The notes beneath the pieces are model-generated. The model was not told where the DNA came from and ran no database searches. It was given only the letters and a program-made list of their open reading frames with translations. The position numbers and the translations under genes are program-made. A stretch of 64,000 nucleotides of DNA from Mytilus edulis (taxonomy: Eukaryota; Mollusca; Bivalvia; Mytilida; Mytilidae): the NCBI RefSeq assembly GCF_963676685.1, contig NC_092344.1:89620749-89684748 (forward strand), written 5' to 3'. Shown here in pieces: positions 11,646-22,689 of this stretch; the first letter of the stretch is position 1, and each line of letters starts with the position of its first letter.

Positions 11646-12885
11646 TCAACTTTATTTATTGAGAACTTAACTGTAACAATATATTTTTTTATACATATAT
11701 GTATCCAATCTGTGTATTGATTGTGAAAGAAGATATAAAATTAAATGAAAAACCTTAAAAGCTATGCTTATACACTGCTTTTATAACGTAATACATTACA
11801 CTAAATGACCATAGTATTCACAAAAATATCATACCTTTTGAATACATTACGCTGTATGGTTATACACATAAATCTCATAACATTACATATTACACTATTA
11901 AAATGAATGAACACAGAAATTACATATTTTTATACACTAACATTGAATGACTATACACATTTAATACACATTTTGACGATTGGCTTTACTGAGTACCCTA
12001 AATCTCTATGAGTTTTGTTAAGCCTCAAATATTTTGTCACACAAGCCAGACCTATAGATTCTCCATTTTGTTGTCGCCAGCAGGTTCCAGCAATAAAGTT
12101 CACTCTGAGGTTAAAAGTTTATATACGTGTAAGGTAATACCACCATTGATTTTCCTCTATAAGTCTTTGTTGCGTTTTCTAAAAATTGTGCAGAATTTCT
12201 TTGTTTTAAATAAAGAAATACTTGGCATGAGTACAGTTTTATCCTGTCCAGTACTATAGAATTTTTTTTTCATAACATTTCATTGCATATAAGAAAATAA
12301 CCTTCATTGAAAGTTAACCAATCAAAATGTTCACCTCTTTTTTACCTGTGTGCAAGCTGTAGTAACCATGTATAAACCCTAAGTTTCCAAAAAATTCTAT
12401 AGAAACGCCCAAATAAAAAAATAATGGTGCTTTGAAATACCCAAGATATATGTTTATAACACAGAAATGTTTTTACTGCAATGAAATGTAGGATTAATTA
12501 CCTACAACAGTCAAATTCAAAGGAATATTTTTATTTCGACTTTTTTTCATGTATGCAACCTAATATGTCGTACTATGATTTGTTGGTATTACACCTTTGA
12601 GCCATTAACAACTTTGATAAAACGTGTTTGAATTTGATGAAACTTTGACAAAAGTATATACATACTTAACATTTTTCATTAATTCATATCATATTTCAAA
12701 TTCTTATTAGAAATCTTTTGAAGTATTTGACTAATAATCTCATTTTATGAAAATAATACATTTCAATATGCATCAAAGACACAGTTTTTATCGTCCAACA
12801 TTGCATTTATTCATAAAATGCATTAACCAAACTAACACCCTGATTTATGAGTGAAAAAAAGTGTGACATACAGCAACAAACAACT
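11646..12885 (+). other. 3' untranslated and intergenic sequence of the zinc-finger gene
   Basis: This is AT-rich sequence after the zinc-finger stop codon. Candidate polyadenylation signals (AATAAA) occur at 12092-12097 and near 12208, which would give 3' UTRs of roughly 0.45-0.6 kb. No further gene is seen. Confidence 0.4.
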
Positions 12886-12889
12886 ATTT

Positions 12890-13010
12890 AATAAAATTAC
12901 AGTTTCCCCGACTTGGGACACACAGAAGGTGGCAGATGTAACTTATAAACTGGTACCTAAATCTCTCCCTAACCCGGGACAGTGGTGTAACAGTACAACA
13001 TAACAACATA
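12890..13010 (-). repeat. Family A repeat fragment
   Basis: CGACTTGGGACACACAGAAG and CCCTAACCCGGGACAGTGG match the family A end segment seen near 4830 and 56660-56745. Confidence 0.6.
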
Positions 13011-13439
13011 CTATAATAATGGGCTGAAAAAAGTGTTGTAGTTCAAACAGATGAAAACAATATAAACATATGAAATTTGCACATGCCTTCCTTTATAAAT
13101 GTGGTAGACAGTACTTAGAATATCAATGGGAAAGTTTGGAAAAACAGCCAGTTTTGCAACAGGAATAGGGTTGATATATTTGACTATATCATAATTAGAA
13201 AAGAGACTGTTCATACAACATAAACAACACTATTATTGCATCCGGAAAGAAAGTATGTTTATAACTGTAAACATAAAATTGTTCACAATATTTGATCACA
13301 GTAAAACGACTTGATATAATTTTTATATGGAACCATTTTTGAAACAAAAAAAGTGCTAAACTTTAAAACAATTACTCAGCGCCAGAATTGAAGACTTACT
13401 CTTAACCTAGACTTTTCGCTTCTCCTAAATTCAAATAGG

Positions 13440-13760
13440 AATGTAATAGAGCTTGAACATTAATGTGTCCATAGTAGAGGGATGCCCAACTTGCACTATC
13501 ATTTTATATGTTCAGTGGACTGTGAAATTGGGATAAAAACTCTAATATGGCAATAAAACTGGAAAGATCGTAGCAAAATGAAATGGAACATGTGTACTAA
13601 GTTTCAAGTTGATTGGACTTCAACTTCATCAAAAACTACCTTGACCAAAAAGTTTAACCTAAAGTGGGAAAGATGGAACAAACAGAAGACTGGAAGAACG
13701 AACGGACAGACCAGAAAATATAATGCCCATAAATGGGGCAGAAAAAGTGTTTTCTATACA
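13440..13760 (+). repeat. Family B interspersed repeat, copy 1
   Basis: The landmarks are GTGTCCATAGTAGAGGGATG, GTGTACTAAGTTTCAAGTTG, CATCAAAAACTACCTTGACC, then GAACGAACGGACAGACC and AATGCCCATAAATGGGGC. The same order occurs at 14078-14358 and 39563-39857. Confidence 0.82.
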
Positions 13761-14077
13761 GGGAACATCTACAGCCATTTAACAATAGTTTATAGATATT
13801 TGGAAACTTGAAGTCACAAGAAAATTGATCAATTCTTTCCAGGCTTCTGAAAACTTTGAGCCTATTTGATTGCTTTTATCAAAGTGGGTGGGGTTAATGT
13901 CAAAAGAACAAAGTGTATATCATCTTTATTTGCCAACTCCACTTCTACCATTGTATCTATAGCTGTCAATGTCACTGCAGATTGACTATTTGTGGCTGTA
14001 AAGAAATGACAAATATTTCTGCATTTTTAGAAAGATCTCACAATGTAGACACCAATACCAAACACAATACAACAACA

Positions 14078-14358
14078 AGAATGTGTCCATAGTACATGGA
14101 TGCCCCACTCGCACTATCATTTTCTATGTTCAGTGGACCGTGAAATTGGGGTCAAAATTATAATTTGGAATTATAATTAGAAAGATCATATCATAGGGAA
14201 CATGTGTACTAAGTTTCAAGTTGATGTAACTTTAACTTCATCAAAAACTACCTTGACCAAAAACTTTAACCTGAAGCGAACGGACGGACGCACAGACGGA
14301 CGAACGGAGGCACAGACCAGAAAACATAATGCCCCTCTACTATCGTAGGTGGGGCATA
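14078..14358 (+). repeat. Family B interspersed repeat, copy 2
   Basis: It has the same ordered landmarks as 13440-13760, with a GAACGGACGGACGCACAG-type run and an AATGCCCCTCTAC end. It lies just past the 3' end of the minus-strand four-exon gene, so that gene's 3' UTR may be short or contain the repeat. Confidence 0.85.
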
Positions 14359-14537
14359 AAAATAATTGAAATTATCTATGTAGGAAAAGTCACAAATTTT
14401 AAAACATCCATTGGTGAAAATTTGAATAGTAAATACAAAAATTACTCTTTTCAATATGACATTTATGACTAAGAATAACTGTAAATTAAGCTTTAGATTG
14501 AACATTTGTAACATGCGCAACTAATAACAATGTACTA

Positions 14538-15040
14538 TCATTGAGTTATAGTTCTACCACCATAGATAGAATCACTGCTTGGGTAACACTTTTTATACAT
14601 GGAAGGAAAGGAACGGATACGAACATCTGATAAATTCAAATAGAGATCATATTTATCCTTTGCTTGTTCTTTAAAATTTAATTTGATATTGTCTAGATCA
14701 TCAATCATATTTGTTTTTATTCCCTCACAAAACTGTCTATGATGCAACACCATCCACAGAATAACAACTGATGCAGTGATAAGTTTTTTCTTTTCATTGG
14801 TTGCAAATAATGGTATTGGTGCAGTGCAGAGCAGAATGTCATGAACTGAATCATACATAATGATTCTGAAATAACTTGAAGATATCAAGATGTTTGGTAT
14901 TAGACTACATAATGTGGGATGTCTCTTTCTCTGAATAAAAGAAAATACAATTGCTTGTGCAACCGCTTGATCCTCAGATCCAATTACATCTTCTTTTATG
15001 TTAGTAAAACTGTTTATATTATCTGTTTCATCTTCATCAT
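14538..15040 (-). CDS. Uncharacterised 391-residue protein, exon 4 with stop
   Basis: The acceptor is TTAATAATTTCAG. The frame starts DDEDETDNINSFTNI, contains AVAQAIVFSFIQRKRHPTLC and KKLITASVVILWMVLHHRQF, and ends GGRTITQ then TGA. Confidence 0.87.
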
Positions 15041-15944
15041 CTGAAATTATTAAAATATCTGGTATATATGATTTATCATTATTATTTACAACAAAAAAAT
15101 CTTTTACAGTTTAGTTTAGAAAAGGGGATTACAACAAAAGCACAATTATCAAATTGTTGCTGAATACTTAAAATGTGTGATTTGTATTCCAGGACAAAAC
15201 ATTTGGTGATGGTTACAAATTACTATTAATTATTAACATATTAAACATAAAAATATACAATATTTCAGATATATATGATGAACGTATTTTAAAATTAGAC
15301 AAACTTAAATGAAAATAACATGTGTAAGTTTTTGAATATTGTAAATATAACCTTAACTTGGAAATAATTATTCATTTCTTAGAAAAGAAGTTTAAAAAAA
15401 AAAGGTTTATATTTTCTTTTACTACAACTACTGAATCTGTGATTTTTGCCAAGGGAGATCATTTTGCAATCTTGGATATGATTCTTGTCTTACAAGTGTT
15501 TTAAAAGATGTAATGACTTAAATGAGAATTTATAATATTTGTCTTAAGAAATTGCTTAAAACACTTTTATATCTTTTATTTAGACAAATTTATAACTACA
15601 ATGACTGACTAATTCATTTCAAAATTGGGATTTTTTTTCCAGGGGAGATAATTTGACACAAATGTGTTTAATTCAAGGTAAGAATACAAAAATAAAACCA
15701 GACATTAGTACAATCAAAAGTTTACACCAATCAAGAAAACAAGAATAAACACCTCTATCTTTCTTTTCATTTTCAACTTATCGTAATAATTCCCCTTTTC
15801 TAAACATACATCACAATTAGTAAGTGAGTTTTGGTTTACATAGATATACTTGCATACTTCTCAAACAAATACAGTGATATCAATTAAATTTATTGAAATC
15901 TAAATGTATTTTCAACTTTGCAAAAAATAAGAAAGTATAAAAGA

Positions 15945-15975
<31 letters not shown>

Positions 15976-18900
15976 AACCCCACCACCACCACCACCAATT
16001 GTAATTATTAATTCATACTATAAGATAACTAAGTTGAGTCATGAAAAAAGATCAAAGTCAATCTAAAACTAATTTGTTCAGCCTTTAGACTTCAAAACCC
16101 TTAAAAACAAACAAACTGTGTACCATCATTTTGCTATTTGTTTGCTTTATGATTTGGCCAATCAGAGTAGTTCATTTAAATTATTATAGATTTTGAGAGA
16201 TTTTCTTCCTCACATCATTTGCACATTGTAACTATCTTTTGGTACTTTTTCAGTGTCTCAAAGTTGTTAAGGTTGTAATATGAGCAAATTACAAATTTAA
16301 ATGCATGACCCCATTTTGCCTCTAATTTTATCGAATATTGTATTATTTTCATCAATTCTATTAAAATTAAATCTCCAGCACTCGCTCTTTTTTATGCTTG
16401 GTCGCTGCGATTGTATTTATTCTTGAATACTGTGTACTGTTTATATGTGTACATGTTTCATTAAATAATTGATATTGATAATTTATATATTGTCTCAGCT
16501 GTCATGTCCTGTTGCAGGATTTTTTTTTTCATTTCCATGACAATATTTCAACAGTTGCTTCATTACTATTTCGGCTGATATACAATTGCAGAAAATTAAT
16601 GCTCTTAAATGATAATATATTTACCATCAGAGGTCGCTACAACAACACCAACACTATCTGGTGATCCTTTGTTAGATACCACATCAACGAAACCATGCCA
16701 TGCATTAACATTACCTGAAAAAAAATAGAGTATAATGATAAAAAAAACACTGGTATTTATAGATTATCTTTGATCATCTCAATGAGATTAATTTTCTTGC
16801 TTGAGCCGGTACGAGTTGAGATGACCAATGATAATCTGTTTATCGCTATTTTACCTTTGACAAGGATGTCAATTTCAGGTCAATTTCCTTAGCAACGCCA
16901 CGTGCCACCTTAGTTTTTAGCTATAATTTTCCATCTCAAGCGAGTAGCATGATATGAAAAATTATCACAAAAAAAGATCCAAGGGAAAATGCACAAAATA
17001 GCGATAATATAGGGTTATTGCATGAATATTGGGGCATATTGTCCAGAGTAGACTTTTGTATTGCACGAGCTTGCAAGATCTAGAACTTTTTATACTTCAG
17101 TCAGCGCCCCCCTCCCCCCTCTTATAAAAAGTTCTAGATCTGCCAGACTGATTATACACATGTAGTATACATGTACTCCGTGTCAAAAGTTGGTGATATG
17201 AAAAAGACTATTACAGGCTACTGACTTTAGACAAAAAGGACTAAAAGAGCTTCATTTTTTAAGCCAAATTATCACATTGTTCTTTGTATCAAATAAGAAT
17301 TATTCTATACATACTATGTAACTTCAACTGAAAATGCTAAATACAACAAAAAATACCTATTCCAGTGCAACCATAGTTTGAGTCTTGTTTACAGTGAGCA
17401 TATCCACACCTGCATTTTGCTGATGTTTTCAAATGTGAATCAATTGTATAGAAGTTCCCTGGTGCAAGTTTTCCTAGAAGATGATCTGCAAAGGCAATAG
17501 TTATGTCATTGTCCAAAGATTTCTCTTTTTTCTTTTCTTCAGCTACTAGATATATTACTTTTCTGAGACTTTTTTCATGTTGTACTGAAATGAAATAAAA
17601 AAAAGTCAATGATCACACACTTACACTGTCATAACTTATACATTTTGTCTATTATACACTTGTAACACACTTCAAAGCTGGTTGCTACATGTATCTACCT
17701 GATTTGTTACTCTTTGCTGTTTTTAGAATAAATCAGGCCCTTGGTTTTCTCTTGAATAGATGAATTTTGAACATGGTAAATTCATACACTTTACCGTCCT
17801 TTCCTATAAAGTCACAATGATTGTGTTATTACCTCACATTAAGTTAACATGAGTAAGGATGTACTTAGGTCAGTGAGGTTTAGGATTTTTTTATGAATGT
17901 TTGTACTCCTTTGTTTTTTATCTACGATAGTGTAAAATATTTTGCCCCATAACAGTAATTTTTCTTTTCATAAAACATGTATATATATGTGTATATGACT
18001 TCACTATCTCATAAAAGGTAATTTACCAAAATTTAAGCAGATTCTAGATTTCTTCGTTTTCAAATTATGACCCAAAAAATTGCAATGCAAATATGAGGTA
18101 ACATTCTGAATCCGCCTTTTCCTGTGTTCTTAATGTTCTTAAAAGATTTAAAGTACCAATTTTAAATACTTACATACATATTAATTGTTATAAATAAAAC
18201 ATTTTTTATCATGTTTATTGAATGAACTCATTTAAAATACATGTACATGTGCTGTGAATGATGAAGGTTTTGCTCAATATTTCTGGTTACTGTATACATA
18301 TGGTATAGTACGCTATAGCCTGTACTTTGTTTTGAAGTAAATAGCTGTCTCATTGGCTATAATGAAGGGGGCAGGACCTTTTTCAGGATGTCGGGATCAG
18401 GTGATTAAGATTTTGGATTGATCCTTTCAAGACCCGGGGATTCTTTTTGTTCGAATTTCAGGATGTAGGGATTTAAATTTCTTTAAATTCAGGACCTCAG
18501 GATTTCATGTTTTTAAACCCTGGATTCCAGGATCAGGAGCCCTCTGACCTCACCCCTCCCTCTGTGATCTTCACATGCATTGTTCATTTTTTAGTTTTTA
18601 CAAGTTCTTTATGTAGGGGGTCTCATTGGGGGGTTCCGATCCCAGATCCCGCTTACTGTTTTGTCAGATTCCCGTATCCCGCTTACACTATGTACGTAAG
18701 CAATTCTCATTTTTTTGTCATTTCCCGGGTCCCGCTAGACCTCATTTCCCGTTTTCCCGACACAATAATTTGACTTTCACGTGTCACGCTTACAAAAAAT
18801 AGGCAATCCCGCGTCACGCTTAGACCCCAATGAGACCCACTATGTACTTACCAATATCTTCTAAATAACTAGCTAGTAACATAACTGCTGTCTTTTTGTT

Positions 18901-19206
18901 TTCATCTAGTACAGGTGTATTTTTCTCTGCAGCAGTGAGTAACTGAATCCCTTTGCTGAATATATCAGTAAACTTTAATAACAAAGGAAATTCATGATTT
19001 TCTGCTATTTCTACAATGTTACACTTTGCGCTCGTAAAGGAATAGTTTTGTGATGCGTTGCAATCACGTATTTTCAAAATAGCAAAATTTGCATAGTCAA
19101 AGAGCGATTGTTCTAAGCAAGCATACTTCGCAAGCACTTTCCTACAGTGCTCAAATCGTCCAGTGTTGCTGGTACTGCGCCTTTTCTTCGGAGTCGGTTC
19201 TGTCAT
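14538..19206 (-). CDS. Uncharacterised 391-residue protein, four exons (whole gene span)
   Basis: Exons 18852-19206, 17357-17584, 16625-16714 and 14538-15040 join at GT-AG sites in phases 1, 1 and 1, giving an uninterrupted 391-codon frame from ATG to TGA. Near the N-terminus is a basic patch PKKRRS (residues 6-11), a possible nuclear signal. Residues 20-118 look helical. Residues 176-191 hold a Cys/His cluster CRCGYAHCKQDSNYGC that could bind metal. Then come WHGFVDVV (200-207) and VGVVVATSDDDEDE (216-229). The C-terminal half is hydrophobic-helical (VVILWMVLHHRQFCEGI) but not a convincing membrane protein. I do not recognise the family. WHG-x2-D followed by a VVV strand faintly recalls nuclease-fold families, but the expected acidic-x-Lys is absent, so no function is assigned. 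Confidence 0.84.
15945..16000. repeat. Poly-C tract followed by CAC microsatellite
   Basis: About 28 consecutive C residues (15945-15972) are followed by a short CAC-repeat. It is intronic. Such runs are prone to assembly and polymerase error, so the exact length is unreliable. Confidence 0.9.
16625..16714 (-). CDS. Uncharacterised 391-residue protein, exon 3
   Basis: This 90-base exon lies between TTTTTTTTCAG and GATG|GTAAAT. It encodes NVNAWHGFVDVVSNKGSPDS and then VGVVVATSD, keeping phase 1 on both sides. Confidence 0.85.
16758..17141. repeat. Paired short inverted repeats in intron 2
   Basis: Two inverted pairs are visible: AGATTATCTTTGATCATCTC against the reverse complement of GAGATGACCAATGATAATCT (16760-16841), and a perfect 19-base pair AGATCTAGAACTTTTTATA at 17076-17094 and 17123-17141. 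They look like ends or fragments of short foldback elements. Confidence 0.55.
17357..17584 (-). CDS. Uncharacterised 391-residue protein, exon 2
   Basis: The acceptor is TTTATTTCATTTCAG. The exon encodes residues 119-194 including CRCGYAHCKQDSNYGC, and its donor is ATAG|GTATTT, phase 1. Confidence 0.85.
18360..18600. repeat. Degenerate CAGGATG/CCGGGAT-type internal repeat
   Basis: The motifs TCAGGATGTCGGGATC, TTTCAGGATGTAGGGATT and GACCTCAGGATTTC recur about every 30-60 bases. The stretch is richer in G and C than its surroundings and carries stops in all frames. It lies in intron 1 of the 391-residue gene, left of the hAT-like element. Confidence 0.5.
18609..18847. mobile_element. hAT-like non-autonomous element, copy 2, next to a splice donor
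   Basis: The element (18617-18839) has inverted ends GGGGTCTCATTGGGG and CCCCAATGAGACCCA. Its flanks TTATGTAG and CTATGTAC share the core TATGTA, consistent with a diverged 8-bp target duplication. It matches 5589-5844 internally (CAGATTCCCGTATCC, GCTTACACTATGTA). Its right end is only 13 bases from the end of exon 1 of the 391-residue gene, and the right target copy overlaps the splice donor GTAAGTA. Confidence 0.78.
18852..19206 (-). CDS. Uncharacterised 391-residue protein, exon 1
   Basis: It encodes residues 1-118, starting MTEPTPKKRRSTSNTGRFEH and ending ASYLEDI. The donor G|GTAAGTACATA is strong and leaves phase 1. A short inverted-repeat element begins within about 13 bases of the exon end. 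Confidence 0.85.
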
Positions 19207-19634
19207 TCTCAGAGATCTAAAACGTGTAGGGGAGCGAAACTATATATTTATCCTCATAAATACAAAAAAATGACAATCACTATTATAGATCATTATAAGC
19301 TGAAAATTGTAGGATGAAAGGGTTACACACATAATAGAATCCTTTCGGATCCAGCCATTTCTAAAATGGAGGTTTTCAACACATACAACGCATGTAAAAG
19401 GGAAAAAAGGGGGGAGGATAAAAAGGGGGGCAACTGTATGTCCATGTACAATAGCATAAGTTTATGGGCGTTTTTCAATAAAAGCGTAACTTTCAGACCT
19501 AAAAAAAAATGGAAAATCAACTTGTCCAAAATTTAATTTCAAGAGTTATTTTGAATACCTGTTTTGTAAACAAAAAGTGAAATCTTAAATACGTACGGCT
19601 TTAAAATGATATTATTTTCATAATTTCTGTACTG

Positions 19635-19672
19635 TTTCGTAGGGGACTTGACTTTTGTCCCCTACGAAACTG
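19635..19672. repeat. Perfect 14-bp hairpin
   Basis: GTTTCGTAGGGGAC and GTCCCCTACGAAAC are exact reverse complements separated by about nine bases. It may be the remnant end of a mobile element. Confidence 0.7.
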
Positions 19673-19905
19673 CTTCTAAGGCAGCAACCATTTGATTTTT
19701 TTTTTGGGGGGTGGGGGCTATGTTTTTTTTTTCTGGACAAATTCTTTTTTCCGCGACAAGTCGAAAACAATTTTTTTCTTTCAATTTTAGCATTACATAT
19801 AGTGGCAGCTGAGGGTGAAACAAACACTTTTTTTTTCTCAGAATCAAAAACAAATTATTTTTTTCTCTAAAAACTGGAAACAAACTTTTTTTTTCCAAAC
19901 AAAAC
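19672..19905. mobile_element. Relic related to the 21737-22017 inverted-repeat element
   Basis: GCAACCATTTGATTTTT, a G-run and GGGGGCTATG correspond to the left end of the 21737-22017 element. The interior consists of T-runs (TTTTTTTTTC) spaced by about 30 bases, the same architecture. A matching right end was not found, so it looks truncated. Confidence 0.5.
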
Positions 19906-19929
19906 CATATTGGAGAACTATTTTTATCG

Positions 19930-20230
19930 ATAAAAGAGAGGGACGAAAGATACCAAAGGAACAGTCAAACTCATAAATCTAAAACAAACTGACAACGCCA
20001 TGGCTAAAAATGAAAAAGACAAACAGAAAAACAATAGTACACATGACACAACATAGAAAACTAAAGAATAAACAACACGAACCCCACCAAAAACTAGGGG
20101 TGATCTCAGGTGCTCCGGAAGGGTAAGCAGATCCTGCTCCACATGTGGCACCTGTCGTGTTGCTTATGTGATTACAAATCCGGTAAATAGTCTAATTCGG
20201 TAGGTCACATTCATGAAAGGGAAGGGGATT
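19930..20230. repeat. Family C interspersed repeat, copy 1
   Basis: The landmarks GAGGGACGAAAGATACCAAA, CAGTCAAACTCATAAATC, AAACTGACAACGCCATGGC and GACACAACATAGAAAAC are shared with 29335-29490. After the shared part this copy continues into TGCTCCGGAAGGGTAAGCAG and runs up to the reverse-transcriptase fragment. Confidence 0.8.
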
Positions 20231-20234
20231 GTAG

Positions 20235-20660
20235 TTACGACGTAAGGAACATATCCGATATCATTTGTGAAACGGTTATTCCATAACGGTCAACCAACTC
20301 GTGATGGCGTCCGTAAAATTTACGAAGGGATGATTTCAACTTCACCATTTGGAACTCTTGGTTTAATAGCTTCCTTGTGAGCAGTAACACTCTATCAAGA
20401 AAATCATGATAGGAAATGCAAGCACGGGAATATCGTATCAATTGGGAGATATATACCCCGTATGCAGGTGCTGCTGGAATGTTGCTACTTAGAAATGGAA
20501 AGTTCACAATTGGAAAGCTGAAATCATCTCTTTTGTCGTAAAGTTTTGTTTTCAACCGACCCTCATTGTCAATTTCTAGATGTAAGTCAAGATATGAAGC
20601 CGACTTAACTGTATCTGTAGTATCCTTTATCTCCAATTCAATGGGATAGATGCGTTCCAC
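20235..20660 (-). pseudogene. Retrotransposon reverse-transcriptase C-terminal fragment
   Basis: A 141-codon open stretch contains SASYLDLHLEIDNEGRLKTK, LYDKRDDFSFPIVNFPF, PAYGVYISQLIRYSRAC and KSSLRKFYGRHHELVDRYG. The YLDLHLEID-x3-G-x-LKTKLYDKRDDF signature is the thumb/C-terminal part of a retrotransposon reverse transcriptase. The catalytic fingers and palm and any endonuclease are missing, so it is a dead fragment. Assignment to a clade (Penelope-like or another non-LTR type) is uncertain. A shorter relic of it is at 2789-2850. Confidence 0.82.
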
Positions 20661-20689
20661 ATAGTCACCAAATTTTGAATTGTTTAGTG

Positions 20690-21735
20690 AAAGAACGTAA
20701 CATGTTTAACCTCGCCACATTATATATTTGTCTAAGCCTCCCCAAGTGAGGAGCCTGTAATTCAAAGGTTTTCGTTTGTTGCTGTGTTGCATATCTGTTT
20801 TTCGTTATTTATCTTTTTTATTATATATAATAATATATATATGTCAAGAACGAGAAAAAGTTAAAAAAAAAAAGATACAGCAGGTAGTTTTTACATTAGA
20901 GGCCGTCCTAGATTAACGTCGAAGAAGTTTGGACTGCCACGGAAAAGAGATTGCAAATTGGATAGAGACGGAAATTTGTTTATGTCATATGCCATCTATG
21001 GACCCCTCAAAAAGTTGTTACATGGGTTAAAAACAAACAAAGAGCACGGAATTCTCTCTACACGAGGTGTCTGATTTAACGTTCCCATTCTGACCGGACG
21101 GTGAGGTGTATTTATGCATCCCGCACAGCAAAACGTACGCCCTACTTTGGCTATGGCTTTTAGGGAAGGTATACTAATTAAGAACATTTTACCAGTCCCC
21201 AGTCACTCTTGGGGGTCTTGAAATGTAATGTTTATGTTCTTTTTGTATATCATCTTATGTTCGTGATATTGTGTTATTTTGTTGTGTCGTTGTATATTGT
21301 TAATCTTTATGTTAGTGTTTGATTAATTATTTGGGTTGCTCAGTTTTCATACATACCCCCATTGTGTTACGGTGCCATGGTCATTTTGTACGCTTGTCTG
21401 TAAATTTGGCTTATGACTGATCTTCATCTATAAAGTGTTTATGTGACATTTTGAGTTTTTCTGTTGAAATAGTTTTAAATTTTGTTTTATAGTGATTAAG
21501 ATTTTAAAACAATGTGATATATTTGCCTATCATGTATGTTTGCTTTGCTCAAAACTTGTTTTTGATATAATGGAATTCTATGTGACTCTCATACAAGTGA
21601 GAAGCTTAGCTAGTTATACAACCAGGATTAATCCTCCATTTTCTATGGCATGAGGAAATGCTTGTTCCAAATCAAGTATATGACAATTGTTATCAATTCG
21701 TTTGGTGTGTCTTTAGATTTTTTTTTTCATTTGCT
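20690..21735. repeat. Repeat-derived sequence beside the reverse-transcriptase fragment
   Basis: GTGAGGAGCCTGTAATTCA (about 20740), CCTCAAAAAGTTGTTACATG (about 21004), CTCTTGGGGGTCTTGAAATG (about 21206) and GTGACTCTCATACAAGTGAG (about 21581) are repeat-like. The last is shared with 10545-10780. No intact gene is present. Confidence 0.5.
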
Positions 21736-21736
21736 A

Positions 21737-22017
21737 AGGGAGCTACCATTTGATTTTTATGGGGGGGCTAGGATGAAATTTGAAAAAAATAGGCAGGACA
21801 GGAGTTTTGAGTAAAAAAAAAGGCAGGATGAGACACTTGCAAAAAAAAAAAGTCAGGACGACAATTTAGGTAAAAAAAGTCAGGATAAACTAAAAAAAAA
21901 AAGGCAGGACCGAACAGATTGAAAAATAAAAAGGCAGGACAGAAATTACAGCTAAAAAAAATGCAGGACAAAATTTTTCATCCTAGCCCCCCCATAAAAA
22001 TCAAATGGTAGCTCCCT
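21737..22017. mobile_element. 280-bp element with about 41-bp perfect inverted ends and A-run/GGCAGGAC repeats
   Basis: The left end starts AGGGAGCTACCATTTGAT and runs through GGGGGGGCTAGGATGAAA. The right end is its exact reverse complement over about 41 bases. Between them are seven units of an A-run followed by GGCAGGAC or GTCAGGAC spaced by about 25-35 bases. No coding capacity is seen. The near-perfect ends suggest recent mobility. The target duplication is unclear. Confidence 0.8.
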
Positions 22018-22689
22018 AAAGGACTTCGTTCTCAATTTAACTTATATTTCATCTCTAATAAGCTACAAAATCTCCGTCCTATGCATGCTGCTGACTATAG
22101 TATATAGAAATACAGAATTTGTAGCCTGATCAATATTTTCACATAATAATTTTTATAATTCGAAGAACAATTCTCATATTTATAAAACTTTAAATAGTTG
22201 TTCCGGAGACATTTATTTCATTTCAAACATGATTGAATTGTTTAGAAATAAAATCAGTTACGGATATCAATATTTCCAGTTACGCCTATCGTTGACTATT
22301 TATTAACTCCAGTTACCCATATCATCACGATATTTTAGATGGCTGTTTTCTCCATTTAGCGGTAAAATTATGAATAAAACACTTAGTATTTCAGTTTCAA
22401 ATTTAGTATGTCGTTAAAAAAGACCCGGAATACAGAAAAATAATACATTATTATTACACAATTGACAAAAAATATTGACCAGAAACATCGTCCGCCATCT
22501 TTTGATACTATGATACGTAACTGCTGTTACGGAGATCACATTTACCCCAGTGAATATATGTTTTTATAGATTTAACTGTGTGACATTATTTCTAATTTGT
22601 GGACAAATCAGCCATTCAGTTTGAGTTTTTAGTATAACAAGCTCAGTATTAAAAGTTCTTTGTCTGGTTGTTCTAGAACTAAGCTAATT

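Noticed and set aside
14266-14520. 84-codon minus-strand frame
   Set aside because: It overlaps family B copy 2 and begins just past the stop of the 391-residue gene.
20235-20660. Intact host gene
   Set aside because: The signature is that of a retrotransposon reverse transcriptase C-terminus, the start is internal and upstream catalytic parts are missing.
21768-21971. Phe-rich minus-strand frame
   Set aside because: It is the translation of A-run units in the inverted-repeat element.
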